DNA from: Bog-1198 sp963727045
GTDB lineage: Bacteria > Pseudomonadota > Gammaproteobacteria > Steroidobacterales > Steroidobacteraceae
DNA: 64,000 bases
Assembly (NCBI GenBank): GCA_963727045.1
Contig: CAVSES010000002.1
Location: 806,001-870,000 of the forward strand
Direction: 5' to 3'
A model generated the notes under the pieces. That model did not search any database, was not told the DNA's origin, and was given only the letters and a program-made list of their open reading frames with translations. The position numbers and the translations under genes were made by a program. Shown one piece after another: positions 7,900 to 15,377 of the stretch (position 1 is its first letter; every line of letters starts with the position of its first letter).

Positions 7900-8469
7900 A
7901 TGATGAATCCCGAGTCAATTCTGATTCGCACCGGCGTCGAAGCCGACGCAGCGGCACTTGCTTCATTGGCTGCGCGCACTTTCGAGGAAACTTTTGGCAG
8001 CCAAAATCGACCCGAGGATCTCAGCGCTCACCTGGAAAAGGCTTTCGGAGTCACCCAGCAAACGCAGGAACTCAAGAATCCGAACATGGTCACTCTGTTG
8101 GCGCATCGCGATGAAACCCTCGTCGCCTTCGCGCAGGTCCTCCGCCAGAAACCTCCTCCCGGCATCGCCATCGACTCGCCTGCCGAGCTGCACCGCTTCT
8201 ACGTGGATCGCCCGGCTCACGGTACCGGCGTTGCCCAACGACTCATGCGGGCAGTTCACCGTGCGGCACTCAAATTTGACGCTCGGAATCTTTGGCTCGG
8301 TGTGTGGGAACGAAACCCCCGTGCCATCGCTTTTTACCAGAAAGTCGGCTTCGTCGATCGCGGCAGCCACGACTTCTATGTGGGCGGCGACCGACAGACC
8401 GATCGAGTGCTCGTCGCCCCCGTTCGACCGGACGGCCCCGAGTTCCTTGCCGCAGATCATCGAGCGTAG
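7900..8469 (+). CDS. GNAT-family N-acetyltransferase
   Basis: This 189-residue protein has the GNAT fold from residue 5 on: IRTGVEADAAALASLAARTF at the N-terminus, LHRFYVDRPAHGTGVAQRLM as the acetyl-CoA pyrophosphate loop (a variant of R/Q-x-x-G-x-G/A), and NPRAIAFYQKVGFVDRGSHD near the C-terminus. It resembles acetyltransferases acting on small amines or protein N-termini. Two adjacent ATG codons (7900 and 7903) are the likely starts. No clear ribosome binding site is seen, but a TATATA run lies just before, so initiation on a very short leader is possible. Substrate unknown. Confidence 0.85.
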   Translation: MMNPESILIRTGVEADAAALASLAARTFEETFGSQNRPEDLSAHLEKAFGVTQQTQELKNPNMVTLLAHRDETLVAFAQVLRQKPPPGIAIDSPAELHRFYVDRPAHGTGVAQRLMRAVHRAALKFDARNLWLGVWERNPRAIAFYQKVGFVDRGSHDFYVGGDRQTDRVLVAPVRPDGPEFLAADHRA

Positions 8470-8704
8470 ACCAGTGGAAACACGGGGGGCATCGAATGGC
8501 GCCCCATCCTCGAGCGTGAGATGAGGAGATGGCGGCGACCCCGACGGGCTCATCGCACGAACCGCGCGTCGGAACCGAACCAACCCCCCCTCTGTGTGAG
8601 CATGGAATTATTTCGACGGAACTGTCGGAATTCATGGTTGTCGCTAGTCTTATAGCTCGATCCCGAAAAGTTTGGGTCTTTCGGACACCCTACGGAGATT
8701 TCCC

Positions 8705-9184
8705 ATGCAAACGATCACGCCCTGCCTCTGGTTCGATGGTAACGCCGAGGAGGCCGCCCGGTTCTACACCTCGCTGCTACCCGACAGTCGCATCGATAAA
8801 GTGCATCGCGCGCCGGGCAACTATCCGTCGGGTAAGGCCGGCGATGTGCTGACCGTGGAATTCACTCTGATGGGGCGGCCTTTCGTCGGGCTCAACGGCG
8901 GGCCACATTTCAAGTTCAACGAAGCCGTCTCGTTCCAAATTCCGGTCGAGACGCAGGCCGAGATCGAGCGTCTCACCAATTCGCTCTCGGCGGTTCCAGA
9001 GGCCGAGCAATGCGGCTGGGTCAAGGATCGCTTCGGCCTGTCGTGGCAGATTGTGCCGCGCAAGCTTCCGATCCTTCTCGGCGACGCCAATCCGGCCCGC
9101 GCGAAGCGCGCCTTCGAGTCGATGATGCAGATGAAGCGCATCGACATCGCCGCTCTGGAACGGGCCGCCGACGGCCGGGCTTAG
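8705..9184 (+). CDS. PhnB-like VOC family protein
   Basis: The 159-residue protein is a single 3-demethylubiquinone-9 methyltransferase-like (PhnB) VOC domain. It shows ITPCLWFDGNAEEAARFYTS at the start, VEFTLMGRPFVGLNGGPHFK in the middle, and CGWVKDRFGLSWQIVP, the family hallmark, near residue 105. Such proteins are fold members without proven methyltransferase activity. ATG 8705 has GGAG eight bases upstream. The 235 bases before it hold no gene that I can support. Confidence 0.9.
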   Translation: MQTITPCLWFDGNAEEAARFYTSLLPDSRIDKVHRAPGNYPSGKAGDVLTVEFTLMGRPFVGLNGGPHFKFNEAVSFQIPVETQAEIERLTNSLSAVPEAEQCGWVKDRFGLSWQIVPRKLPILLGDANPARAKRAFESMMQMKRIDIAALERAADGRA

Positions 9185-9289
9185 ACTGGCCTTCCACGCC
9201 GGGGACGGAATGTTGCGTTTGCGAGTCACGGGACACATCCCGGGAGCGACGACGGATTCCGATACGCGACCAAAGGTCACGTGCGTAAG

Positions 9290-9574
9290 TCAAGATTTTG
9301 AGAGCTCATCGACCATGGAGATGATGCCCGCCAGAACCGCACCTCCTGCCCGAAGGCGGCAGCTTTCAACATCCTCGCGGCTAAACGTCCTCTGTACACT
9401 CTTACCGTTGACGATAATTTCGATAGTCGACCCGCTGGGCACGGAATCCACAGGCTCGACATCGGTAAACCTTATAGTGCCGAAAAAGCCATGGGTTACC
9501 AGCCGACCTTTGATTTCGTGTCTGATCTTGATGAGACCCGTGTCGAATCTCTCGCGATTTGGACCGTCTTTCAT
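9290..9574 (-). CDS. Hypothetical 94-residue protein
   Basis: The product starts MKDGPNRERFDTGLIKIRHE, has no signal or membrane segment, and contains alternating hydrophobic residues suggesting a small beta domain (RLVTHGFFGTIRFTDVEP, GSTIEIIVNGKSVQRTF) ending in one helix (GAVLAGIISMVDELS). The composition looks like a genuine soluble protein. I do not recognise a family. An alternative GTG start lies six bases further upstream. It is convergent with the PhnB-like gene and divergent from the next small gene. Confidence 0.55.
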   Translation of the reverse strand: MKDGPNRERFDTGLIKIRHEIKGRLVTHGFFGTIRFTDVEPVDSVPSGSTIEIIVNGKSVQRTFSREDVESCRLRAGGAVLAGIISMVDELSKS

Positions 9575-9769
9575 AGGCACTCACAACAGCAAGGTTGAGC
9601 GACGCGGTTTCTCCAGATCATCTATTCCCTCCCTGGCCAGCTGGGCCAGCGCTCATCACACAACATAATCCTCACCGTTCCGTCGAGTCCATTCCAACAA
9701 CATTGAACCATCTTGTGCGCGTTGTCATTCGCTGGCATTTTGCCTCACACCACCGGGGAGAAGGGATAC

Positions 9770-9958
9770 ATGTCGAAAGGACCGAATGACGGCCGGCCCA
9801 AGAGAGGGCGCCGCGCAACAATGGAAGAAGCCACCCCGCCGCCTCTCAGTGAAGAGCTCATCGCGAAGCTCCAAAACGCCGTCAATGCCGCGCAGCGCAA
9901 ACGAGTGTCCGACCGCAACGATGCATCGACGAGCCAGTCAGCTGAAAGGCAGACCTGA
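9770..9958 (+). CDS. 62-residue hypothetical basic protein
   Basis: ATG 9770 is preceded by GGGGAGAAGGG, a strong purine-rich ribosome binding site. The product (MSKGPNDGRPKRGRR...) has a lysine/arginine-rich N-terminus, a central helix (LSEELIAKLQNAVNAAQRKR) and a polar tail. This could be a nucleic-acid- or protein-binding peptide, but no family is recognised. It converges on the efflux pump gene that follows. Confidence 0.55.
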   Translation: MSKGPNDGRPKRGRRATMEEATPPPLSEELIAKLQNAVNAAQRKRVSDRNDASTSQSAERQT

Positions 9959-9996
9959 TCGCCGCATCGTCAACTTAAGCCCGGCTCTTCGCGCGC

Positions 9997-11478
9997 CTAG
10001 TCGGTCTGCGGTCGAACCGCCGGCTTGAGGACGGCGTGGCCTATGGACGTCGCGGGTACCAGCAGTGCGAGGAGCGCCGTGCCCAACGACAGCATCAGCA
10101 TGGCCCAAAACGTGAGGTTCAATGCTCGCTCTAGCGCAGCGCGGACCGCCACATCGCCGCTGGTGAGCCCGGCCGAGTGCAGCAACTGTCGAAGCTGATC
10201 CGACGTGATCGGCGCCAGCTGGCCCGAACGGCTCAAGCCATGATTGAGTACGGCCCCGAGCAGCGTGGCACCCAATGTACTGCCGACATTCCGAGAGAAG
10301 ATATTCGATGCGGTGACGCTGCCGCGTTGCGTCCAGTCGACAATTTCTTGTATCAGCACGAGCGAAGACACGCTGATGAGTCCCATGCCAAAGCCCATCA
10401 CGAGAGATCCCGTGGCGGCGATGAGCGGGGACATCACGGGTGTCAAAACCACAAAAAATATGGCGCCGAGGGGCTGCAGCACCGCTCCGGTCGCCAGCAG
10501 ATGACGCAGCGCAAACCGGTGGAACAGTCGAGCCGCCAGGGTGGCGCCCGCCGGCCAACCGATGAGCATGGTGGTGAGGGCGAGTCCTGCAGTCGTCGGC
10601 GAGCGCTGCATGACAATCTGCACGTAAATGGGCAGGAATGTGGTGAGACCAATGAGTGCCATGCTCGCCAGCACCGCGACACCGTTGGTCGCCGCAATGG
10701 GCCGATGACTCCAAAGCGCGAAGTCCACTATCGGATGAGCGACGCGGCGCTCCAGCAACACGAAAGCCACCGCGGCAATGCAAAAGAGGCCTGCCGCGGC
10801 TGCGAGTCGTGTCGGGTGATGGTTTCCGAGCTCCGTGAGCGCAATCAACAGCGACGTGACCGCGATCGTGAATGAGACTGCGCCGCCCACGTCGATCGAA
10901 CGGCGCTCATGCTTCGAATGTTCCTTGAGGAACAAGATGAATCCGGCCGCGGCCGCCAACCCTACAGGAATGTTGATCCAAAAGACCCACGCCCAGGACA
11001 CCGAGCGAATGATTAGTCCACCCACAACGGGTCCGATGACGGCGGCCACTGCCCATACGCTCGCGAGATAGCCTTGTACTTTGCCGCGTTCGCGTGCCGG
11101 ATACAGATCCGCCACGATGGTCATGGCGACCGGCTGCATGGCGCCCGCGCCAACGCCTTGAATGAGGCGACAGCCAATCATCACCGGCATCGACCAGGCG
11201 AATCCTGCCAACAGCGATCCGAGGAGAAAAATCCCAATCCCCACCAGCATGACCGGCTTGCGTCCGTACACGTCCGCGAGATTCCCGAACACCACGGTCA
11301 TCGCGGTCTGTGCCAGCAGAAACGAGGAAAACACCCAACTATAGAGACGCAACCCGCCTAAATCGGCAACGATCTGCGGCATCACCGTGGACACGATGGT
11401 CGCTTCGATGGCAATCATGGCCATCGACGTCATCACCGAGGCTATGGTGAGCGCGCGCGAGGATTTCAGATTTGGCAA
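9997..11478 (-). CDS. DHA2-type MFS drug/proton antiporter (EmrB/QacA family)
   Basis: The 493-residue protein has about fourteen hydrophobic spans and the family motifs: motif A in the second-third loop (GNLADVYGRKPVMLVGIGIF), motif B (RLIQGVGAGAMQPVAM), and motif C (AVAAVIGPVVGGLIIRSVSW) in span 5, which marks antiporters. The start MPNLKSSRALTIASVM has no signal peptide. These pumps expel drugs, dyes or toxic metabolites using the proton gradient. It is encoded alone without a membrane-fusion (EmrA) gene, so it is likely to export into the periplasm. The ArsR gene faces away from it across a 346-base gap. Confidence 0.92.
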   Translation of the reverse strand: MPNLKSSRALTIASVMTSMAMIAIEATIVSTVMPQIVADLGGLRLYSWVFSSFLLAQTAMTVVFGNLADVYGRKPVMLVGIGIFLLGSLLAGFAWSMPVMIGCRLIQGVGAGAMQPVAMTIVADLYPARERGKVQGYLASVWAVAAVIGPVVGGLIIRSVSWAWVFWINIPVGLAAAAGFILFLKEHSKHERRSIDVGGAVSFTIAVTSLLIALTELGNHHPTRLAAAAGLFCIAAVAFVLLERRVAHPIVDFALWSHRPIAATNGVAVLASMALIGLTTFLPIYVQIVMQRSPTTAGLALTTMLIGWPAGATLAARLFHRFALRHLLATGAVLQPLGAIFFVVLTPVMSPLIAATGSLVMGFGMGLISVSSLVLIQEIVDWTQRGSVTASNIFSRNVGSTLGATLLGAVLNHGLSRSGQLAPITSDQLRQLLHSAGLTSGDVAVRAALERALNLTFWAMLMLSLGTALLALLVPATSIGHAVLKPAVRPQTD

Positions 11479-11789
11479 TGAGCGGGTCTCGGAGCAGCGG
11501 AAGTTGCCGGACCACCAAGGTCAGGGCAATCGAACATAGTGTACCCCGCGGGCGCTGTTGAAGGTACTTGGCCAGGCCTTATCTTGTGAGGCCTCCTCGA
11601 CGACAGGTTGACACTTCGCATCGACAACGGCGGCACTGCTGATTCGAACGTTACACGCGATGCCATCGACCGGACCGAACCATGCTGCAGATCGGTTCGA
11701 TCACCACGCTTTTAACGACCATTGCCAGCGGATAAAGGCCGGCTTTCCCTTGCCGGCGAATCAGCTGACGTGCTCAGGGTTCAAAAAAC
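11479..11789. other. Divergent intergenic region without a supported gene
   Basis: Short open frames exist on both strands but lack ribosome binding sites and family resemblance. The region separates the efflux pump from the ArsR gene and must contain the pump promoter. Apart from the ArsR promoter at its right end I see no clear element. Confidence 0.4.
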
Positions 11790-11818
11790 TTGCTTTTTCT
11801 TACACCTTTAGGTGTAAT
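11790..11818 (+). promoter_or_regulatory. Promoter of arsR-type gene, predicting a leaderless mRNA
   Basis: TTGCTT at 11790-11795 and TGTAAT at 11813-11818 are separated by exactly 17 bases. The expected transcription start is six to seven bases further on, at the A of the ATG (11825), so the mRNA would have no leader. Confidence 0.6.
11800..11817. promoter_or_regulatory. Perfect palindromic operator overlapping the -10 box
   Basis: TTACACCTTTAGGTGTAA is a perfect inverted repeat with eight-base arms around TT. It covers most of the spacer and the -10 hexamer, the position expected for autorepression by the ArsR-type protein encoded immediately downstream. Confidence 0.75.
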
Positions 11819-11824
11819 GTAGCC

Positions 11825-12166
11825 ATGAATCAACTGAGCGATGTATTGACAGCCATTTCGCACCCCTCGCGGCGGGCGATTATCGAGCATTTGTCAGCGG
11901 GTCCAGCGCGATTCACGGATATCGCCAAACCATTCGACACCGCTCTGAATGCGGTGACCAAACACCTGAAGCTTCTCGAAAGAGCGGGCTTGATAGAACG
12001 CAGGAAGCAGGGACGTGAGGTGTTCATCTCATTTCGAGGGGAACCGCTCCGACAGGTGGCCGGTTGGGTTCATGAGTACGAGCGGTTCTGGAACACCCGA
12101 CTTGATGAATTTGAGCGTCATTTCACGAAGCAGAAAGAGAAGAAGCATCAGGAGAAGAAGCGATGA
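11825..12166 (+). CDS. ArsR-family repressor
   Basis: The 113-residue protein is a winged-helix ArsR regulator: LSDVLTAISHPSRRAIIEHL, ARFTDIAKPFDTALNAVTKH as the recognition helix region, and LERAGLIERRKQGREVFISF as the wing. It lacks the CVC metal site of classical ArsR/SmtB, as in the subgroup paired with SRPBCC genes. The C-terminal tail is lysine-rich. ATG 11825 is chosen because the palindrome and promoter lie directly upstream; longer frames would run through the operator. Its stop overlaps the start of the SRPBCC gene (ATGA). Both are probably controlled by the operator; the inducer is unknown. Confidence 0.9.
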   Translation: MNQLSDVLTAISHPSRRAIIEHLSAGPARFTDIAKPFDTALNAVTKHLKLLERAGLIERRKQGREVFISFRGEPLRQVAGWVHEYERFWNTRLDEFERHFTKQKEKKHQEKKR

Positions 12167-12594
12167 AGAAATCGATGCAGACTTTGGAGTTCACGTTTGA
12201 ACGAACCATCCCCGCTCCTCCGGAAGAGGTGTACGACGCCTGGCTCGACCCTGGGTTTCCGGGGAATCCCTGGCACGAAAGCGACAAACTAATCCTTAAT
12301 CCGGTGGTTGATGGACTCTTTTACTGGCTCATCAGGGGGAATCCGCACTACGGGCGATTTACGCAGACCGACCGACCGCACCGTATCCAGCATACCTGGA
12401 TGTCGCCGAGCACCTTGGGCGTCGAGTCGACGGTTACGGTGACCTTCAAGAAGAAGGGAGAAGATACTCTCATGACCCTGGTGCATTCGGGCCTTCCAGA
12501 CGACGCCTTGGCAACGGCGCACGAGAGGGGCTGGAACTACTTTCTGGGAAATTTTTCCAACCAGTTTGCCGGTGCCTCGGGCAAGACGACGTGA
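12163..12594 (+). CDS. SRPBCC/AHSA1-domain protein
   Basis: The 143-residue protein has the START-like fold of the activator of Hsp90 ATPase homologue 1 group: FTFERTIPAPPEEVYDAWLD at the start, GLFYWLIRGNPHYGRFTQTD, and LMTLVHSGLP with the C-terminal helix GWNYFLGNFSNQF. These domains bind small hydrophobic ligands. The gene overlaps the ArsR gene by four bases, the common ArsR-SRPBCC arrangement, and is translationally coupled to it. The role of this pair is not established; ligand sequestration or sensing is a reasonable guess. Confidence 0.88.
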   Translation: MKKSMQTLEFTFERTIPAPPEEVYDAWLDPGFPGNPWHESDKLILNPVVDGLFYWLIRGNPHYGRFTQTDRPHRIQHTWMSPSTLGVESTVTVTFKKKGEDTLMTLVHSGLPDDALATAHERGWNYFLGNFSNQFAGASGKTT

Positions 12595-12644
12595 CGCTGC
12601 ATGCGACGGTCGCTGCAGTGACTCTGAGGGGTCGCGGAAAGCCC

Positions 12645-13748
12645 ATGAACACATTGGATCAAATGCTCCGAACGGCACTGCTCGCGCTGCCGCTGTTGAT
12701 GTGGTCACCCGGCGCACTGACCGCGCAGGCCCCGGCTGACCGTGGATCAACATCCGTGCCTGCAATGACCGTACCGTTGTCCGATTACCTGACGCCGCGG
12801 GCCAAGGAAGTGATCATCACTCGTGACGCGTGGGATCTGAATGGATTCACCGCACCCACGGGGGATCCCGACGCGCAAGTTGAATCGAGAGACCTCCAGG
12901 CTTCCTGTGCGGCGCATTCCAAACAGATCATCGAGGAGCGGCTCGAGAAGCAGTATCCGGCCACCATCGAGCACAAGACCATCGGCGGCGTGCCCACCGA
13001 TGTGGTGACGCCCAAGAGCGGCATTGCCGAGCGCAATCGGAATCGCGTGTTGATCAACATGCACGGCGGTGGATTCATCGGCAGGTGTCCCGATGGCCTG
13101 GTCGAAGCAATGCCGATCGCTGGCATGGGCCGGATCAAGGTAATTACGGTTGACTATCGCGAGGCCCCCGAGGCGAAGTTTCCCGCCGCCAGCGAGGATG
13201 TGACGGCGGTCTATCGTGAATTGCTGAAGAGCTACTCTCCACGGAACATCGGACTTTATGGTTGTTCCGCCGGCGGGGTCTTGGCGGGCCAGGCCACGGC
13301 CTGGATCATCACGCACCAGCTACCGAGGCCGGGAGCCATAGGCGTGTTCTGCGCCGGATTGGCGGACTGGAGTGGCGACTCAATGTATACGGCGCGGTTT
13401 CTGCCCTCGAATCCGACGACCGGACTCATGCATCTGATGACTTATAGCAAGGACATCGACACGAGCGATCCGACGCTGTACCCGGCGAGTCATCCCGACT
13501 TGTTGGCCAAGTTCCCGCCCGTCCTGTTCGTCACGGCGACGCGCGACATGGCCATGAGCGTCGCCATATACAGCCATAACCAGCTGGCGAAAGCCGGTGT
13601 CGATTCCGATTTGCGTGTCTGGGACGGTCTTGGGCACGCATTCATCCTTGACGATCTGCCGGAGGCCAAGGATGCCAACCACATCATCGTCAATTTCTTC
13701 GACAAGCACCTCGGCAGGAAAGCGTTGAAGAAGATTCCGTCCGGTTGA
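12645..13748 (+). CDS. Secreted alpha/beta hydrolase (HSL-type esterase)
   Basis: The 367-residue protein has a signal peptide (MNTLDQMLRTALLALPLLMW, cleavage near LTAQA) and an alpha/beta-hydrolase domain of the hormone-sensitive-lipase group. The oxyanion motif MHGGGF, nucleophile elbow GCSAGG, Asp region ATRDMAMS and His in GLGHAFILDD are all present. Substrates are usually short- to medium-chain esters. ATG 12645 gives the signal directly and has GGAAAG upstream; an in-frame GTG at 12591 would overlap the SRPBCC stop. It is a relative of the hydrolase at 24.9 kb (same HGGGF, TRD and His contexts) but, unlike it, is exported. Confidence 0.88.
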   Translation: MNTLDQMLRTALLALPLLMWSPGALTAQAPADRGSTSVPAMTVPLSDYLTPRAKEVIITRDAWDLNGFTAPTGDPDAQVESRDLQASCAAHSKQIIEERLEKQYPATIEHKTIGGVPTDVVTPKSGIAERNRNRVLINMHGGGFIGRCPDGLVEAMPIAGMGRIKVITVDYREAPEAKFPAASEDVTAVYRELLKSYSPRNIGLYGCSAGGVLAGQATAWIITHQLPRPGAIGVFCAGLADWSGDSMYTARFLPSNPTTGLMHLMTYSKDIDTSDPTLYPASHPDLLAKFPPVLFVTATRDMAMSVAIYSHNQLAKAGVDSDLRVWDGLGHAFILDDLPEAKDANHIIVNFFDKHLGRKALKKIPSG

Positions 13749-13831
13749 CCATCATTCGCGTCCGTTTTGTCGAATGCGTCTTTCATCGGTGCCGTATACT
13801 CGCTCTGATTAGAATCAAACGGGGATGCGAC

Positions 13832-15244
13832 ATGATGAAAGTTTTGGCCGTCGCCGCGATTGCATGCTTGAGCCTTTCGGCGTCGGTCTCGGCCGAATCG
13901 ACCTCGCTCACTCCTGATCAGGCCGAGTTTCGCGCCCTGTACAAGGAGCTGGTCGAGACCAATACGACACTCTCGTCGGGCAGCTGTACTCTGGCGGCCG
14001 AAAGGATGGCGGCGCATTTGAAGGCGGCAGGATTCAATGAGTCCGATCTTCACTTGTTCACCGCGCCCGACCATCCCAAGGAAGGCGGTCTCGTCGCGAT
14101 CCTGCCGGGCAGGGATCCCAAGGCGAAAGCGGTCTTGATGTTGGCGCATTTGGACGTGGTCGAAGCGCGCCGTGAGGATTGGACACGCGATCCCTTCGTG
14201 CTGGTCGAGGAGAATGGCCGTTTCTTCGCCCGAGGGGCCGCCGATGACAAATCCATGGCGGCCATCTGGGTCGACACTTTGGCGCGCTACAAGAGAGAGG
14301 GCTACCGGCCAAGGCATACGTTGAAGATGGCGCTCACCTGTGGCGAGGAGACCAGCGGTGCCTTCAATGGTGCAGAGTATCTGGCCGCCAACAAGCGCGA
14401 CCTGATCGATGCCGCATTCGCCTTGAATGAGGGCGGAGGGGGACTGCTGGACGCGCAGGGCAAGCCCATCTTTCAGGGTATCCAGGTCGGCGAGAAACTC
14501 TCGCAGAATTACACGCTCGAGGTCACGAACCCGGGCGGCCACAGCTCTCGTCCCGTACCGGAGAATGCCATCTATCACCTGGCGAACGCGCTCGTGCGGA
14601 TCCAGGGGCATCAGTTTCCCGTGGCGTTCAACGACACCACGCGCGACTACTTCACGCGTTTGATCCCGACCCGCACCCCTGAGGAGCAGACGGCGCTCGC
14701 TGCACTGCTGAGGGACCCTACCAATGAACCGGCGCGCGCGGTGATGGAGCGGGACCCCGACGTCAACGCCATTCTGCACACGAATTGCGTGGCGACGCTG
14801 CTCAGCGCCGGCCACGCCACCAACGCCCTGCCCCAGCGCGCCACGGCAAACGTGAATTGCCGCATCTTCCCGGGGACCAGCGCAGAGACGGTCCGCCAGA
14901 CGCTCGAGGAAGTCATCGCCGATGCGAGTGTCAAGGTGTCGCTGCGCGAAGTGCGCAACACACCCGCCCCGCCGCCACCGCTTGACCCCAAGGTGTTGGG
15001 ACCTGCCGAGAAATTGGCCGCCGAGATGTGGCCCGGAACACCGCAACTGCGACTGATGTCAGCCGGAGCCACGGACGGCGCGTTCCTCACACCCGTAGGC
15101 ATTCCTACCTACGGCATCTCCGGCGATTTTGGAGATCCCGACGGCAACGGAGCGCACGGCCTCAACGAATACCTGCGGGTGAAGGTGGTCTATGACAGCC
15201 GCAATTACCTGTACCGGTTGATGAAGATCTACGGAGACCAGTAA
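13832..15244 (+). CDS. Secreted M20-family metallopeptidase
   Basis: The 470-residue protein starts with a short signal peptide (MMKVLAVAAIACLSLSASVS, cleavage near AES) and has the M20 catalytic layout: LAHLDVVEAR with the first zinc His and Asp, GRF-FARGAADDKS with the bridging Asp, CGEETSG with the catalytic Glu, LNEGGGG, and a dimerisation domain starting with NPGGHSSRP. A late segment GISGDFGDPDGNGAHGLNEYL provides the last His. These enzymes cleave dipeptides or N-acyl amino acids with two zinc ions. GGGGA precedes ATG 13832; the adjacent ATG 13835 is equally possible. Confidence 0.92.
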   Translation: MMKVLAVAAIACLSLSASVSAESTSLTPDQAEFRALYKELVETNTTLSSGSCTLAAERMAAHLKAAGFNESDLHLFTAPDHPKEGGLVAILPGRDPKAKAVLMLAHLDVVEARREDWTRDPFVLVEENGRFFARGAADDKSMAAIWVDTLARYKREGYRPRHTLKMALTCGEETSGAFNGAEYLAANKRDLIDAAFALNEGGGGLLDAQGKPIFQGIQVGEKLSQNYTLEVTNPGGHSSRPVPENAIYHLANALVRIQGHQFPVAFNDTTRDYFTRLIPTRTPEEQTALAALLRDPTNEPARAVMERDPDVNAILHTNCVATLLSAGHATNALPQRATANVNCRIFPGTSAETVRQTLEEVIADASVKVSLREVRNTPAPPPPLDPKVLGPAEKLAAEMWPGTPQLRLMSAGATDGAFLTPVGIPTYGISGDFGDPDGNGAHGLNEYLRVKVVYDSRNYLYRLMKIYGDQ

Positions 15245-15261
15245 CGGCGCTTCTCCTCTGG

Positions 15262-15359
15262 CCGGAGCTTCTCCCTTGTGGGCGCGCCGCATCTTGGGGC
15301 GCATGGCTCACAAATACGTCGCAGCCAGCACTTGCCTGATTGGGGGAGTCGCCGATCAT
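15262..15359 (-). pseudogene. Remnant of a third tandem TIR gene
   Basis: From an ATG at 15359, which overlaps the stop of the preceding TIR gene, the minus strand reads MIGDSPNQASAGCDVFVSHA and then PQDAA before diverging. This is the N-terminus of the TIR proteins upstream (compare TTSGRDVFVSYASQD). The rest of the gene is gone and the frame runs into the 3' end of the M20 peptidase gene on the other strand. The array once had at least three ATGA-coupled units. Confidence 0.65.
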
Positions 15360-15377
15360 TCCGGCAAATTCATCTTC
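15356..15377. repeat. 22-bp direct repeat at TIR gene end, copy 1
   Basis: The 22 bases that encode the last residues (MNLPE, stop) of the longer TIR protein are identical to 17344-17365, the last bases of the upstream paralogue. The copies mark the boundaries of a tandem duplication unit. Confidence 0.9.

Noticed and set aside
13490..15046. Long minus-strand open frame opposite the M20 peptidase and esterase
   Set aside because: It is the mirror frame of GC-rich coding sequence, with low-complexity Arg/Gly/His content and no motif; the plus-strand genes have complete catalytic sites.
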